A DNA stretch of 64,000 bases from Flavobacterium cheongpyeongense. Lineage in GTDB: Bacteria; Bacteroidota; Bacteroidia; Flavobacteriales; Flavobacteriaceae. Of the stretch, positions 9,745-18,564 are shown piece by piece; position 1 is the first letter of the stretch; every line of letters starts with the position of its first letter. The stretch spans positions 62,001 through 126,000 of the forward strand of contig NZ_QJHK01000014.1 of the NCBI RefSeq assembly GCF_003202435.1. Reading direction: 5' to 3'. The notes under the pieces are model-generated. The model was not told the DNA's origin, ran no database searches, and saw only the letters and a list, made by a program, of their open reading frames with translations. Both the position numbers and the translations under genes were made by a program.

Positions 9745-12700
9745 ATGAAAACAAAATTACAATTGCTTTTTTTAGCGATACTATTTTCTGTATCGTTTAC
9801 TCATGCCCAGAAAACAGATGTTTGGGATTTTGGAGGCGCAGTATTAGACGCTAATTTGTACAACAATATGCTAACACCAACTATTATCAATAGCAATTTT
9901 TATGTCTATGGTGGTTTGGTTGTACAGGGAACCGCAAGTACTAACAATGTATTGACCAATGCTAATACAAACCCTATTAATCTTACCGGAGGTCTTACTT
10001 TTAAACCCAATACAAACGATAGGTTGTATACCAATGATTTAACAGTAACTCGCTATGCAACCGGAAATTTGGGTGTAAGTGGTTTGCCAGAATACACAGC
10101 TCGTATTTTTTGTAATGGAAATGCTAGTTCAACAGTTCGTTTTTTTACGATGGCTTTAAACGAGGATGACGAAGTAACTTTTGTAGCAAGAGTTGACAAT
10201 GCAGCGGCTAATTTGAATGTTGTTAATACCACAACTAATGCCCAAACCGTAAATATTCCGCTTACTACCAGTACTACTGCAGTTACCGAAGCTAAGTTTA
10301 TGGCAAATGCAGCTGGATCATTTAAAATCTCTAGTTTTGATAATTCAACAGCCAGGGCGAGTTATTACAGAGTTTTAAGAAAACCAGCGAGCTATTCAGC
10401 CGTAACAGGAACCATGGACGAAACAGCAGCAGCAGGTATTCCGGCTGGATATTCGGTTCGTTTTACTTATCCAAACGGTAAAACCAAAGATGCTCTTGTA
10501 ACATCAGGTACTTATTCAATTTCGTTACCAATAGGTTATACCTATAAAATGAGTTTAGTAGGTGCTAATGGTTATATTATTTCAAGCGGGGAAAATATGA
10601 CTGTTACTGCTGCAGCAACTACTCAAAACATTTCTATTGTTAAAGTAGATTTATACACTGTTTCAGGAAACATAACCGGATTAAGTGCCTCTGATTTAAC
10701 AAAAGTAGTTTTGAACTATACTACAACAGGTAAAATTTACATTCCTGTTCCTGTAATAAATACTACGACTGGAGCATATAGTGTAGATTTAGAAGCTAAC
10801 ACAACATACACAATTAGTGCAACAGGTGTAAATGATTCCGAGATTTTGGCCAATACCATTACAGTTGCCGCAACAACAACATCAGATGTTGCTTTTACAG
10901 CCAAGCCTTTGTACAGCGTTACAATAAACACTACAGGACTAAATGCTACCCAAATTGGTTTGCTAGGTCTGAAATTTACAAACCTAAATGAGGCTGGATA
11001 TGTGTATAATTTTGCTCCCAACGCTCCGGTTTCATTACGTTCAGGTACGTATAGTATTGATTATTCTGGTTTAGATAATCACCAAGTTGAATTGGGTTTA
11101 ACTTCAAATTTAAAAATTGCTGGAGCAGCAACTTCAAAAACATTAGCGTTTAAACCTGCTACGGTTTGGTCTTTTGACGATAGAGTTGTAACCAATGCCT
11201 CTACAGGTTACAAAGGGATTTTATTTGGTGGAACAGCCAATTCTTTTGCCAGTCGTTCGCCTCAGGCAGATTTAACAGCTAAAACAGGAGGAACCATACA
11301 AATACCTGTAAAAGTGGGAGATAAAATAACCGTTTCTCATTATTTTGCAGCCAACTTTTCTATAGACGGAGGCACAGCAATTGTAAATACATCAGGAAGT
11401 ACTGCTAGTGTTGTAAACACAGAATATACTTATCCGGGAGCTGCGGATGGTTATGTTACCATAACACTTTTAGGTACTGCATTGACTTCTTACTTTACAG
11501 AAATAAAAATAGGCGGAAGCATTCCTTATACATCACCTATTACAGTTGGTGCCGGAAAAAATTATGCAACAATTAATGACGCATTAACGGCTGCCGGTAA
11601 AATGGTTCGCCCTAGTAACGAACGAGTAGTTATTGCGGTAGATCCAGGAAATTATGAAGAGATGTTGGATATCACTATACCAAACATTACAATCAAAAAT
11701 GCTTCGGTTACACCTAGTATAGCTTTAGCTAACAAAGGGGTAGATATCGATCCACAAGCGGTTCGTATTACTTCTTACTATGGTTTAGGATATGATTATT
11801 ATAGTATGAAAAACAATCAAAAATGGGACGCTGACATTTTGAGAGTAAACAAAGAAAATGGTTCGCAACCTTATGCAAATGCAAGTGGAACCACTAATAA
11901 CTCTTATTGGAATGCTACCCTTATTGTGAGCGCCAATGGTTTTGAAGCTGAAAATGTTATTATAGAAAACTCATTCAACCAATATATTTCGGCAAAAGAA
12001 GCCAATGATGTTTTGGTAGAAGTTGTAGGTTTAACCAAAGGTACAAGACCAACAAATTACGGTAACACAGCTGTTCAAAACCGATCTTTTGTAGAAAGAG
12101 CGGCTGCAATTGCCATCAAAAACGGAATTGATAAAACAGTTTTAAACAATTGTAGAGTAGTGGGGCGTCAGGATAGTTTCTTTGGTGGTACTACCGCCAG
12201 AGTTGCCGTTTACAAAGGTGTAATGATGGGGGCTGTAGATTATATGTTTGGTGGTATGAATGCCACTTTCTATAAAACTCAATTGGCTATGAATGTGAGT
12301 GATACGTCCGGAGATGCTTCTTATTTGACAGCACCACAACAAGCCACCGGAAGAGGGTATTTGTTTTATGAATGTACAGTTACCTCTGCTATTCCTAATG
12401 TAGAAACAGCCTCTGTTTACCGAGCTAAACCAGGTTTCTTTGGTCGTCCATGGGCGGCAACTACATCAGAAGCTGTTTTTTACAACACAACTATTGAAAC
12501 TTCAGATTATCCAGGAAATGTTGGTGAATCTTTAATAACCCCTATTGCTTGGAATAGTTCTTTGTCTGGTACTTCGCCTAAAATGTATGAGTACGGAACA
12601 ATAGAGAATTCAGGAGTAAATAATCAGACAGCACGTGCCTCATGGGCTACTACATTGACAGTGCCAACCTTAACAGACGGTACGGCTATTACTACCTTTA

Positions 12701-12996
12701 ATTTCACTAAAGGTACTGATGGTTGGGATCCTTTTCCACAATTAATTTCTAATGAAAGTTTAGGTGTAAAAAACAATACACCAACTTCTGCTGTTAATGC
12801 ATTTGGATATAAAAACAGAATTGCTATCTCAAATGTTAAATCAGAAACTACTGTGGTTATTTACAGTATTTCAGGAGCTAAAGTAAAAACATTTAAAACG
12901 AATCAGGATACTGATTTTGAATTCCAAAATGGTGTTTGGATTGTAGTCATTAAAGCAGCAGATGGTCAAAAATCTGTGAAAGTTATTACACATTAA
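9745..12996 (+). CDS. T9SS-secreted pectin methylesterase (CE8)
   Basis: 1083 residues. There is a signal peptide to about 21 (FTHAQ), a WDFGG-type N-terminal beta domain and several transthyretin-like repeats (about 215-460; e.g. YTVSGNITGLSASDL and YSVTINTTGLNATQI). A second WSFDD domain follows, then the esterase beta-helix (about 595-960). CE8 landmarks are visible: GRQDSFFGG (usual GxQDT), GAVDYMFGG (catalytic Asp; usual GTVDFIFG) and FFGRPWAAT (usual LGRPW). The C-terminal 70 residues are a type IX sorting domain (VVIYSISGAKVKTFK, ending SVKVITH). CE8 removes methyl esters from homogalacturonan, preparing it for the neighbouring lyase. A perfect terminator follows. Confidence 0.92.
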   Translation: MKTKLQLLFLAILFSVSFTHAQKTDVWDFGGAVLDANLYNNMLTPTIINSNFYVYGGLVVQGTASTNNVLTNANTNPINLTGGLTFKPNTNDRLYTNDLTVTRYATGNLGVSGLPEYTARIFCNGNASSTVRFFTMALNEDDEVTFVARVDNAAANLNVVNTTTNAQTVNIPLTTSTTAVTEAKFMANAAGSFKISSFDNSTARASYYRVLRKPASYSAVTGTMDETAAAGIPAGYSVRFTYPNGKTKDALVTSGTYSISLPIGYTYKMSLVGANGYIISSGENMTVTAAATTQNISIVKVDLYTVSGNITGLSASDLTKVVLNYTTTGKIYIPVPVINTTTGAYSVDLEANTTYTISATGVNDSEILANTITVAATTTSDVAFTAKPLYSVTINTTGLNATQIGLLGLKFTNLNEAGYVYNFAPNAPVSLRSGTYSIDYSGLDNHQVELGLTSNLKIAGAATSKTLAFKPATVWSFDDRVVTNASTGYKGILFGGTANSFASRSPQADLTAKTGGTIQIPVKVGDKITVSHYFAANFSIDGGTAIVNTSGSTASVVNTEYTYPGAADGYVTITLLGTALTSYFTEIKIGGSIPYTSPITVGAGKNYATINDALTAAGKMVRPSNERVVIAVDPGNYEEMLDITIPNITIKNASVTPSIALANKGVDIDPQAVRITSYYGLGYDYYSMKNNQKWDADILRVNKENGSQPYANASGTTNNSYWNATLIVSANGFEAENVIIENSFNQYISAKEANDVLVEVVGLTKGTRPTNYGNTAVQNRSFVERAAAIAIKNGIDKTVLNNCRVVGRQDSFFGGTTARVAVYKGVMMGAVDYMFGGMNATFYKTQLAMNVSDTSGDASYLTAPQQATGRGYLFYECTVTSAIPNVETASVYRAKPGFFGRPWAATTSEAVFYNTTIETSDYPGNVGESLITPIAWNSSLSGTSPKMYEYGTIENSGVNNQTARASWATTLTVPTLTDGTAITTFNFTKGTDGWDPFPQLISNESLGVKNNTPTSAVNAFGYKNRIAISNVKSETTVVIYSISGAKVKTFKTNQDTDFEFQNGVWIVVIKAADGQKSVKVITH

Positions 12997-13030
12997 TTTT
13001 TAGATTTACATATTAATATAAAACATTTAG

Positions 13031-13069
13031 AAAAGCAGGTTCCTTAAATTTTTTAGAACCTGCTTTTTT
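13031..13069 (+). terminator. Rho-independent terminator after the pectin methylesterase
   Basis: A perfect 12-bp stem (AAAAGCAGGTTC with GAACCTGCTTTT) followed by T residues, 35 bases after the CE8 stop. Confidence 0.88.
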
Positions 13070-13177
13070 GCTATAGTGTTTTTATATTTTATGTTCTAAT
13101 GGTGCTTATAATCAGTTGTATATGTGAAAAATAAATGCTTGTAAATTTCATAAATAACAAAAAAAAACATAATTTTA

Positions 13178-13191
13178 AGCAATCGATTACA
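13178..13191. promoter_or_regulatory. LacI-type operator before the small secreted protein
   Basis: AGCAATCGATTACA shares the core AATCGATTACA with the perfect palindrome at 1173-1188 and lies 34 bases before the ATG at 13225. That position suits a repressor. It suggests one regulator controls both ends of the locus. Confidence 0.55.
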
Positions 13192-13224
13192 ATTATGATT
13201 ACTAAACTATTAAAACCATAAATT

Positions 13225-14016
13225 ATGAAAAGAAAATTACTTTATTACACTTCAATTTTATTTTTTTCAGCATTTTCTGTTAATGCACAAACTAAATCTT
13301 GGACTTTTGACGACACCTCTGTTTGGCCTGTAACAGGTGTAGCCAGTGGAGGGCCAGCAGTAGTTAGAGATTTGTTAGGTTGTGTTCCAATTACAGGTAC
13401 TTCTACAAATTATTTTGCAGCTCAAGCTTCTACTAGTATTGCGTACTCCGATGCTACATCATACACAAGTATTGTGAAAACAGGAGGTGGTGGTGCAGCC
13501 ACTAATAATATGCCAACGGTAAGATATTTTTATTTTGATGTTGATGGTGCAGCTACTGTAAAAGTTTGGTTTCAACATGGAAGTAACGCCGCTTCTGCAA
13601 ATCGTACATTGTTTTTAACAAATGGAACAGTAGAAATAACAAAAACCAATGTTGCAGGAGCTGCTAAAGGGATTCTTGAAGGTACTTCAACAGGAGCAGG
13701 TAGGTTGTATCTATATGCAGACAACGGTATGTATATTAGCAAAATTGAAGTTACAGGTGCAAATGTAACAACTCCATCTCTTAGTGTTAATGATTTCAAA
13801 GCTGACGCAGCATCAAACGTTTATACAAACGGTAAACTAGTTTTTGTATCCAATGTAAAATCAGATACTCAGATTGATGTTTACGGAATCAGCGGAGTTT
13901 TAGTTAAATCATTTAAAACAGGTTCAGATACAAGTTTTAACTTAAATACAGGTATTTATATCGTGAAATCTAAATCTGCAGAAGGAACTAAATCAGTAAA
14001 AGTATTGGTTAACTAA
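13225..14016 (+). CDS. Small T9SS-secreted protein of the pectin locus
   Basis: 263 residues with a signal peptide ending VNAQ (about residue 22). Residues about 23-175 form one beta-rich domain beginning SWTFDD, related to the WDFGG/WSFDD domains in the methylesterase at 9745 and resembling carbohydrate-binding modules. Residues about 187-263 are a type IX sorting domain (IDVYGISGVLVKSFKTGSD, ending SVKVLVN), closely similar to that of the methylesterase. There is no enzyme domain. It is probably a secreted pectin-binding protein; this is inference. It has its own LacI-type site upstream and its own terminator. Confidence 0.75.
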   Translation: MKRKLLYYTSILFFSAFSVNAQTKSWTFDDTSVWPVTGVASGGPAVVRDLLGCVPITGTSTNYFAAQASTSIAYSDATSYTSIVKTGGGGAATNNMPTVRYFYFDVDGAATVKVWFQHGSNAASANRTLFLTNGTVEITKTNVAGAAKGILEGTSTGAGRLYLYADNGMYISKIEVTGANVTTPSLSVNDFKADAASNVYTNGKLVFVSNVKSDTQIDVYGISGVLVKSFKTGSDTSFNLNTGIYIVKSKSAEGTKSVKVLVN

Positions 14017-14036
14017 TACCCATTTCAAAAAATACT

Positions 14037-14074
14037 AAAAGAGAATATTCAGAAATGGATATTCTTTTTTTTTT
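14037..14074 (+). terminator. Probable terminator after the small secreted protein
   Basis: An AGAATAT / ATATTCT stem flanked by A and T runs, with ten T residues, 20 bases after the stop codon. Confidence 0.65.
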
Positions 14075-14384
14075 GTCAAACGTTAGAATTTTGATTCCTC
14101 TACCGCAATATCAACACTTAGGCTTTGAATTATTAAGTATAGGTCAGTTTGTTCGAAGGGATTTCCCTGTATGGTTCTTTATTTCTGACATACTATTCTA
14201 ATTGGTTGATATGGATAAGGTCATTTCAAAATGGATTCCATGTATCTTTTAAAGGCCTCTGTTTATAAATAAGTTTAAGAACACGAACATCTGGTGTATA
14301 AAAACTTAAATAAAAAAGCGACCTATAAAATAAAAAAAAATAATTTTATTACTTTTATTTCTATTTAACTTAAAACTAAGGAAT
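14075..14384. other. Intergenic stretch before the LacI-type regulator
   Basis: 310 bases in which I see no ORF, clear promoter or repeat. A TAA at 14331 closes the regulator's frame upstream, and no ATG, GTG or TTG follows in that frame before the HTH codons. Confidence 0.5.
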
Positions 14385-15401
14385 ATCATAACAATAAAAA
14401 AAATTGCAGAATTAGCCAATGTTTCTCCAGGAACAGTTGACAGGATTATTCATAAGCGCGGTCAGGTATCGCAAGAGAATATAGATAAAGTAAATGCCAT
14501 TATCAAAAAACATGGATTTAAACGAAATATTTTTGCTAGCAATTTAGCTTCAAATAAAAAATGTAAAATTGCTGTTTTTTTACCAAAGTATGAGAAACTG
14601 GAATACTGGGAGAGTCAGCTAAACGGAGTAAAAAAGGCTGCCGAAGATTTTGGGAAATTTGGTGTCGAATTGCATTATTTTCTTTATGCTTTCGATAGCA
14701 TATCATTTCAGGAAATGACTGCTAAGGTGCTTGAATTTGAATGTGACGGGATGCTTTTTTCACCTATTTTTCATGAAGAATCTATTGTTTTTCTGGATGG
14801 ATACAAAAAGAAAAACAAACCCGTTGTAATGATCGACTCTGATATTAAAGATAAAATAGATCATTATTATATTGGTCAGGATGCTTTTAAAAGTGGCTAT
14901 TTGGCAGGACGTCTTATTAGTTTTGCAGTAAAAAATGACCGAAATGTACTTATTGTCAAAATTGCCAAAGAAATAGACAGTACTTCTGTTTATTTGCAGC
15001 GAATCAAAGGATTTTATACTTTTTTTGAAGAACATTCTGAACTGACTAATTTTAGTTTTTCCGAAATTACAATCAAAGATCCTGATGTTAATCTGCTTAA
15101 TCTGGAGATGTTTAAAAATATCAGCAGTGTATTTGTCCCAAATTCCCGCGCTTATATTGTAGCTCAATTTTTAGAGAAACAAAACATAAAAGGCATAAGA
15201 ATAATAGGTTACGATCTCCTGAAGGAAAATATAAAATACCTAAACTCTGGAATACTTGATTTTTTAATAAATCAAAAACCGGAAGAACAAGGGTATATGG
15301 GGGTAAACTACCTCTATAAAAAAATCATCTTGCAGGAAAGTTCGGAAGATACGGCTCATTTTATACCACTAGATATAATTTTAAAGGAAAATTATATGTG
15401 A
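14385..15401 (+). CDS. LacI/GalR-family transcription regulator, start codon irregular
   Basis: The frame encodes a LacI helix-turn-helix (IKKIAELANVSPGTVDRIIH, then KRGQVSQENIDKVNAIIKKH) and a periplasmic-binding-protein-like sensor domain (KCKIAVFLP, VMIDSDIKDKIDHYYIGQDA, IRIIGYDLLKEN, QKPEEQGYMGVNYL) of usual length (about 335 residues). Between the upstream stop at 14331 and the HTH there is no ATG, GTG or TTG. The best position for a start is ATC 14385 or ATA 14388. The first normal in-frame start, TTG 14670, would remove the DNA-binding domain. So the gene uses a rare start or has lost its start. It is the likely regulator of the pectin locus, acting at the AATCGATT sites. Confidence 0.8.
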   Translation: MITIKKIAELANVSPGTVDRIIHKRGQVSQENIDKVNAIIKKHGFKRNIFASNLASNKKCKIAVFLPKYEKLEYWESQLNGVKKAAEDFGKFGVELHYFLYAFDSISFQEMTAKVLEFECDGMLFSPIFHEESIVFLDGYKKKNKPVVMIDSDIKDKIDHYYIGQDAFKSGYLAGRLISFAVKNDRNVLIVKIAKEIDSTSVYLQRIKGFYTFFEEHSELTNFSFSEITIKDPDVNLLNLEMFKNISSVFVPNSRAYIVAQFLEKQNIKGIRIIGYDLLKENIKYLNSGILDFLINQKPEEQGYMGVNYLYKKIILQESSEDTAHFIPLDIILKENYM

Positions 15402-15459
15402 CTTAAAATAATAGTTAATTAGTTCTTGACTTCGGTTTGTTATTTCAACCAGATCAATG

Positions 15460-15717
15460 CTATTTCTTCAGATCAAAATCATCAGCAGCAGAAATCTGGT
15501 CTAATATATTTGTTTGATTTGGCGAGATATAGTTTTTTATTTCGGGGGCGTTTTCTTTCTTAAAAAGAAGATCTAATGCGTTATATAGTTTTAATAAAAC
15601 ATCTCTGTCTTTTTTTTCAATTTCTAAAGCAGTATTAAAATTAAAAACATAATTATTCGAATTGCGTACCTCTACTTTTATCGTTTTTGATGTGATTTTA
15701 AATTTAACTATATCCAT
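15460..15717 (-). CDS. Hypothetical small protein
   Basis: 85 residues from ATG 15717 (MDIVKFKITSKTIKVEVRNS). The ORF extends a further 10 codons upstream, but a -7 promoter element at 15745-15752 makes the internal ATG more likely. It is lysine- and asparagine-rich, with no signal peptide or membrane segment. I do not recognise the family. It is convergent with the regulator gene and unlikely to belong to the pectin locus. Confidence 0.55.
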   Translation of the reverse strand: MDIVKFKITSKTIKVEVRNSNNYVFNFNTALEIEKKDRDVLLKLYNALDLLFKKENAPEIKNYISPNQTNILDQISAADDFDLKK

Positions 15718-15744
15718 ATTTTTGTAATTTGCCTTGTGAAATTG

Positions 15745-15752
15745 CAAAGTTA
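15745..15752 (-). promoter_or_regulatory. -7 promoter element of the small hypothetical gene
   Basis: Minus-strand TAACTTTG with a TTG 21 bases further upstream (CAA at 15774-15776), close to the TTG-N19-TAnnTTTG pattern. Confidence 0.5.
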
Positions 15753-15999
15753 TTGTAATTTATAATAGATCTTCAAAAAAATAGAATTAACTAATTAAAA
15801 ACTAAGATTGATTTAGAATCTAGTTTTATTAATTTATTTTCCTGATAATAGAATTAAAAAAATAAAGAATCAGTTTAGAGGAGTGAAAAATATAGGTTTT
15901 TTTATTCAGATTATCCAATCTTTTTGCTTAATCCCCCAAGATATTTTTAAATAAAAATAAAAAATTAAGTATTTGATTTTTAATGTTTTGATAATATCT

Positions 16000-16036
16000 A
16001 GGACGAAAGTTGAACCCGTGACCTCAGGATTATGAA
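16000..16036 (-). repeat. tRNA-Met fragment, att-like direct repeat
   Basis: 34 of 37 bases match 17056-17092 inside the intact tRNA-Met, including 21 identical bases (16008-16028 = 17064-17084). In tRNA orientation it covers the anticodon loop through the T arm to the start of the 3' acceptor strand. It lies in the same orientation as the intact gene, with a broken nuclease gene between. This is the footprint expected from tRNA-targeted integration. No integrase is present. The rest of 15753-16079 holds only AT-rich sequence. Confidence 0.7.
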
Positions 16037-16079
16037 AATTGAAATTTCATTATTTTTTATTTTTAAATTAGTAAACGTT

Positions 16080-16922
16080 ATGCATCTTGATTCTATAAAT
16101 CCAAAAAATTACATACGACAGCGAACATAATACTAAATGCATTTATTGTAAAACTGAACTTTCAATTCAAAAAAATGATCAGATTTTAGATGTTTGTTTA
16201 AATGATATTAGACGTCGCTTTAATAGACGTAGAATAAGCATGGAGAATATTCATGGAAGTTTTGAAAAAAAATATTTCAGAATTATTTCGGACTTGAACT
16301 ATGAGGGCACAATTTTAGGAAGTTGTTTAGTTTGTGGATGGTGGAAAATTTTAGAAAGCTATTGGATAGGCGCTAAGTGGCAAATGTGGGATGTTTTTTT
16401 GGTTTAAATGGATGTTTAAAAGACTTAGATTACAATAAATCAGATTTGCCCTTGTCTGAAGTGAGAAATTATTTAGTGAGAAATTATGAAAATAGGTTTA
16501 ATGTAAATCCAAGATTTTTTGAAGAATTAGTTGCAGATGTTTATAGGGACTTTGGTTATCAGGCAATTTGTACTGGATATTCAAATGATGGCGGAATAGA
16601 TGTTATTTTGGTAAAAGATGATTTAACTGTAGGTATACAAGTTAAAAGATCAAAGAATAAAATTAAGTTAGAACAGATAGGATCTTTGTTGGATTCGTTA
16701 ATGATAAACGAATATAAAGCCGGAATGTTTGTATGTGCTTCTGATTTTCAGATAGGCGTATATACTATAGCGGAACGATTTTCTATAGAATTTATAAATG
16801 GGAATAGATTTTATGATCAGTTAAGGGAAGCTCAAATAATAAGAAATCAATTATCTAATATTGATGTGAGCAACATTAAAAATCGGTACTATGACGATTG
16901 TTATCTAATGAATAGTTTGTAG
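16080..16922 (+). pseudogene. Zinc-ribbon plus Mrr-like restriction endonuclease, frameshifted
   Basis: Pieces in two frames join into one protein of about 280 residues. ATG 16080 gives MHLDSINPK. The +1 frame from about 16104 gives a zinc ribbon (CIYCKTEL ... CLVCGWWKILESYWIGAKW). After the T7 run at 16394-16400 the original frame resumes (CFFGLNGCLKDLDY) into an Mrr_cat-type nuclease domain (FFEELVADVYRDFGYQAICT, GGIDVILVKDDLTVGIQVKR). The D-(15 aa)-QVKR pattern is the PD-(D/E)xK core. One A too many in the A6 run (16103-16108) and one T too few would explain both shifts. It was probably a restriction or defence nuclease. GTG 16377 could start the nuclease domain alone. Confidence 0.7.
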
Positions 16923-17007
16923 ATTATATATTAAAATGGTGTTCTTTAACCTGAGGTCTGATTTTGTAATAATCACATTATTAGTAATATGGTGTTGTGT
17001 CTTTGAA

Positions 17008-17044
17008 ATAAAAAACCCTTAAACAATTGATGCTTAAGGGTTTG
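17008..17044 (-). terminator. Terminator of the tRNA-Met gene
   Basis: A perfect 10-bp stem (17013-17022 with 17034-17043), followed in minus-strand direction by a T run, starting 7 bases after the tRNA 3' end. Confidence 0.8.
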
Positions 17045-17050
17045 TTCTTG

Positions 17051-17124
17051 TAGCGAGGACGGGAGTTGAACCCGTGACCTCAGGGTTATGAATCCTGCGC
17101 TCTAACCAACTGAGCTACCTCGCC
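17051..17124 (-). tRNA. tRNA-Met (anticodon CAT)
   Basis: A 74-base cloverleaf on the minus strand. The acceptor GGCGAGG pairs with CCTCGCT (one G-T), the D arm is GCTC/GAGC, and the anticodon loop TTCATAA carries CAT. The T arm GGGTTCAACTCCC follows, then discriminator A; CCA is not encoded. The paired first acceptor position points to an elongator type rather than the initiator. Lysidine-modified tRNA-Ile cannot be excluded by eye. Confidence 0.9.
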
Positions 17125-17160
17125 TGGACTGCAATAAAAAAGAGTTCCTCATTGCGGGTG

Positions 17161-17190
17161 CAAATATAAAAATTATATTAGAGCTGACAA
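17161..17190 (-). promoter_or_regulatory. Promoter of tRNA-Met
   Basis: Minus-strand TTG (17188-17190), 19 bases, then TATATTTG (17161-17168): an exact Bacteroidota consensus promoter 37 bases before the tRNA. Confidence 0.8.
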
Positions 17191-17268
17191 GCATAAAATG
17201 AAGAAAAAAAAATATTTTTAAAAAACCTTTTTTTTTGAACAGATATTCTTATATTTCCAAAAAATTAA

Positions 17269-17670
17269 ATGTTGCACATGGATTCAAAAATACGTTACGA
17301 AATCGAGTTTCCGATCAATTCTTCGCCGCAATTATTGTATCAATATATATCAACGCCTTCAGGTTTGTCTGAATGGTTTGCTGACAATGTAAATTCAAGA
17401 GGTGAATTTTTTACTTTTATCTGGAATGATTCGCAGGAAAAAGCACGTCTGGCATCTAAAAAGACAGGCGAAAAAGTAAAATTTAAGTGGGTTGATGATG
17501 CAAGCAAGGACACGGATTATTTCTTTGAGCTACATATATTGGTTGATGAATTAACTAAAGATGTATCACTAATGGTTATTGACTTTGCCGAAAAAGAAGA
17601 AATAGGAGAGGCTAAACAATTGTGGGAGAATCAAATCTCAGATCTGAAACATCTTATAGGGTCTGTTTAG
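17269..17670 (+). CDS. START-like domain protein (SRPBCC fold)
   Basis: 133 residues, matching the compact Bacteroidota START-like family related to AHSA1/SRPBCC proteins. The pattern is EIEFPINSSPQLLYQYISTP, then GLSEWFADNV, FTFIWNDSQEKARL and a C-terminal helix (EAKQLWENQISDLKHLIGSV). These are cytoplasmic ligand-binding or chaperone-type folds; the ligand is unknown. ATG 17269 is used; ATG 17278 is an alternative. No membrane segment or signal peptide. Confidence 0.8.
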   Translation: MLHMDSKIRYEIEFPINSSPQLLYQYISTPSGLSEWFADNVNSRGEFFTFIWNDSQEKARLASKKTGEKVKFKWVDDASKDTDYFFELHILVDELTKDVSLMVIDFAEKEEIGEAKQLWENQISDLKHLIGSV

Positions 17671-17690
17671 TAAAAGTCTATTTTATGCCT

Positions 17691-17724
17691 TATATTTGCC
17701 CTGAACAAAATTCAGGGTTTTTTT
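17691..17724 (+). promoter_or_regulatory. Promoter element and hairpin directly before the PabC-like gene
   Basis: TATATTTG (17691-17698) is followed at once by a hairpin CCCTGA-acaaaat-TCAGGG (17699-17717) and seven T residues that end exactly at the ATG 17725. The hairpin plus T run looks like the terminator of the START-like gene, yet sits where the downstream leader would begin. Confidence 0.6.
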
Positions 17725-18564
17725 ATGATTAATTTTAACGGGGATATAATAGGGCAAGACGAAAATATATTAACTCAAAACCGTGCTTTTTTGTATGGAG
17801 ATGGTGTTTTTGAAACACTAAAAGTAATAAACGGTAAAATTTTGTTTTTAGAAGATCATTATTTCAGGTTAATGGCTTCGATGCGTGTTGTAAGGATGGA
17901 AATTCCAATGAACTTTACAATGGAATATTTTGAAGAACAAATTTTAGATTTAATAAAGAAAAAAGGAATCTCAGCTTCTGCCAGAGCAAGAATAACTGTT
18001 TTTAGGAACGATGGAGGATTATATTTGCCAAAAACAAATCTGGTTTCCTATTTAATTCATGCAACCTCTCTTGAAAATACTTCTTATGTTGTAAATATTG
18101 CCCCATACGAAGTAGATTTATACAAAGACTTCTATGTAACAAAACAATTATTGTCGTCGATTAAAACGACTAATAAATTGATTAATGTTACAGGAAGTAT
18201 TTTTGCAAACGAAAATAGTTTGGACAATTGTATTTTAATTAATGATAGTAAGAATGTAGTAGAGATGTTGCAAGGGAATTTATTTCTGGTCACAGGAAAA
18301 AAGCTAATAACCCCACCAATTTCTGAAGGCTGCCTGAATGGAGTTATGCGTAAGCAAATTTTAGCTTTAGCAAAGAAAACAGAAGGTATAGAAGTGCTGG
18401 AAGAAATAATATCGCCATTTGATCTTCAAAAAGCAGATGAATTATTTCTGACAAATGTGATCACAGGGATACAATCTGTAACAAAGTACAGAAAAAAAGA
18501 ATTTACAAATGCTATGGCTCATTTATTAGTGCAAAAGCTAAATGAATCCATATCTGAAAATTAA
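17725..18564 (+). CDS. Class IV aminotransferase, PabC-like (aminodeoxychorismate lyase)
   Basis: 279 residues of the fold type IV PLP family. The N-terminal motif is NRAFLYGDGVFETLKVINGK. The PLP lysine lies in SSIKTTNKLINV (pabC-type position, compare GIKxLNR). The cofactor-phosphate region VVEMLQGNLFLV and the C-terminal EGCLNGVMRKQIL are present. Such enzymes include 4-amino-4-deoxychorismate lyase (folate pathway) and branched-chain or D-amino acid aminotransferases. PabC is preferred from the IKxxN motif, without proof. It overlaps the stop region of the convergent yqgE by 4 bases. Confidence 0.75.
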   Translation: MINFNGDIIGQDENILTQNRAFLYGDGVFETLKVINGKILFLEDHYFRLMASMRVVRMEIPMNFTMEYFEEQILDLIKKKGISASARARITVFRNDGGLYLPKTNLVSYLIHATSLENTSYVVNIAPYEVDLYKDFYVTKQLLSSIKTTNKLINVTGSIFANENSLDNCILINDSKNVVEMLQGNLFLVTGKKLITPPISEGCLNGVMRKQILALAKKTEGIEVLEEIISPFDLQKADELFLTNVITGIQSVTKYRKKEFTNAMAHLLVQKLNESISEN

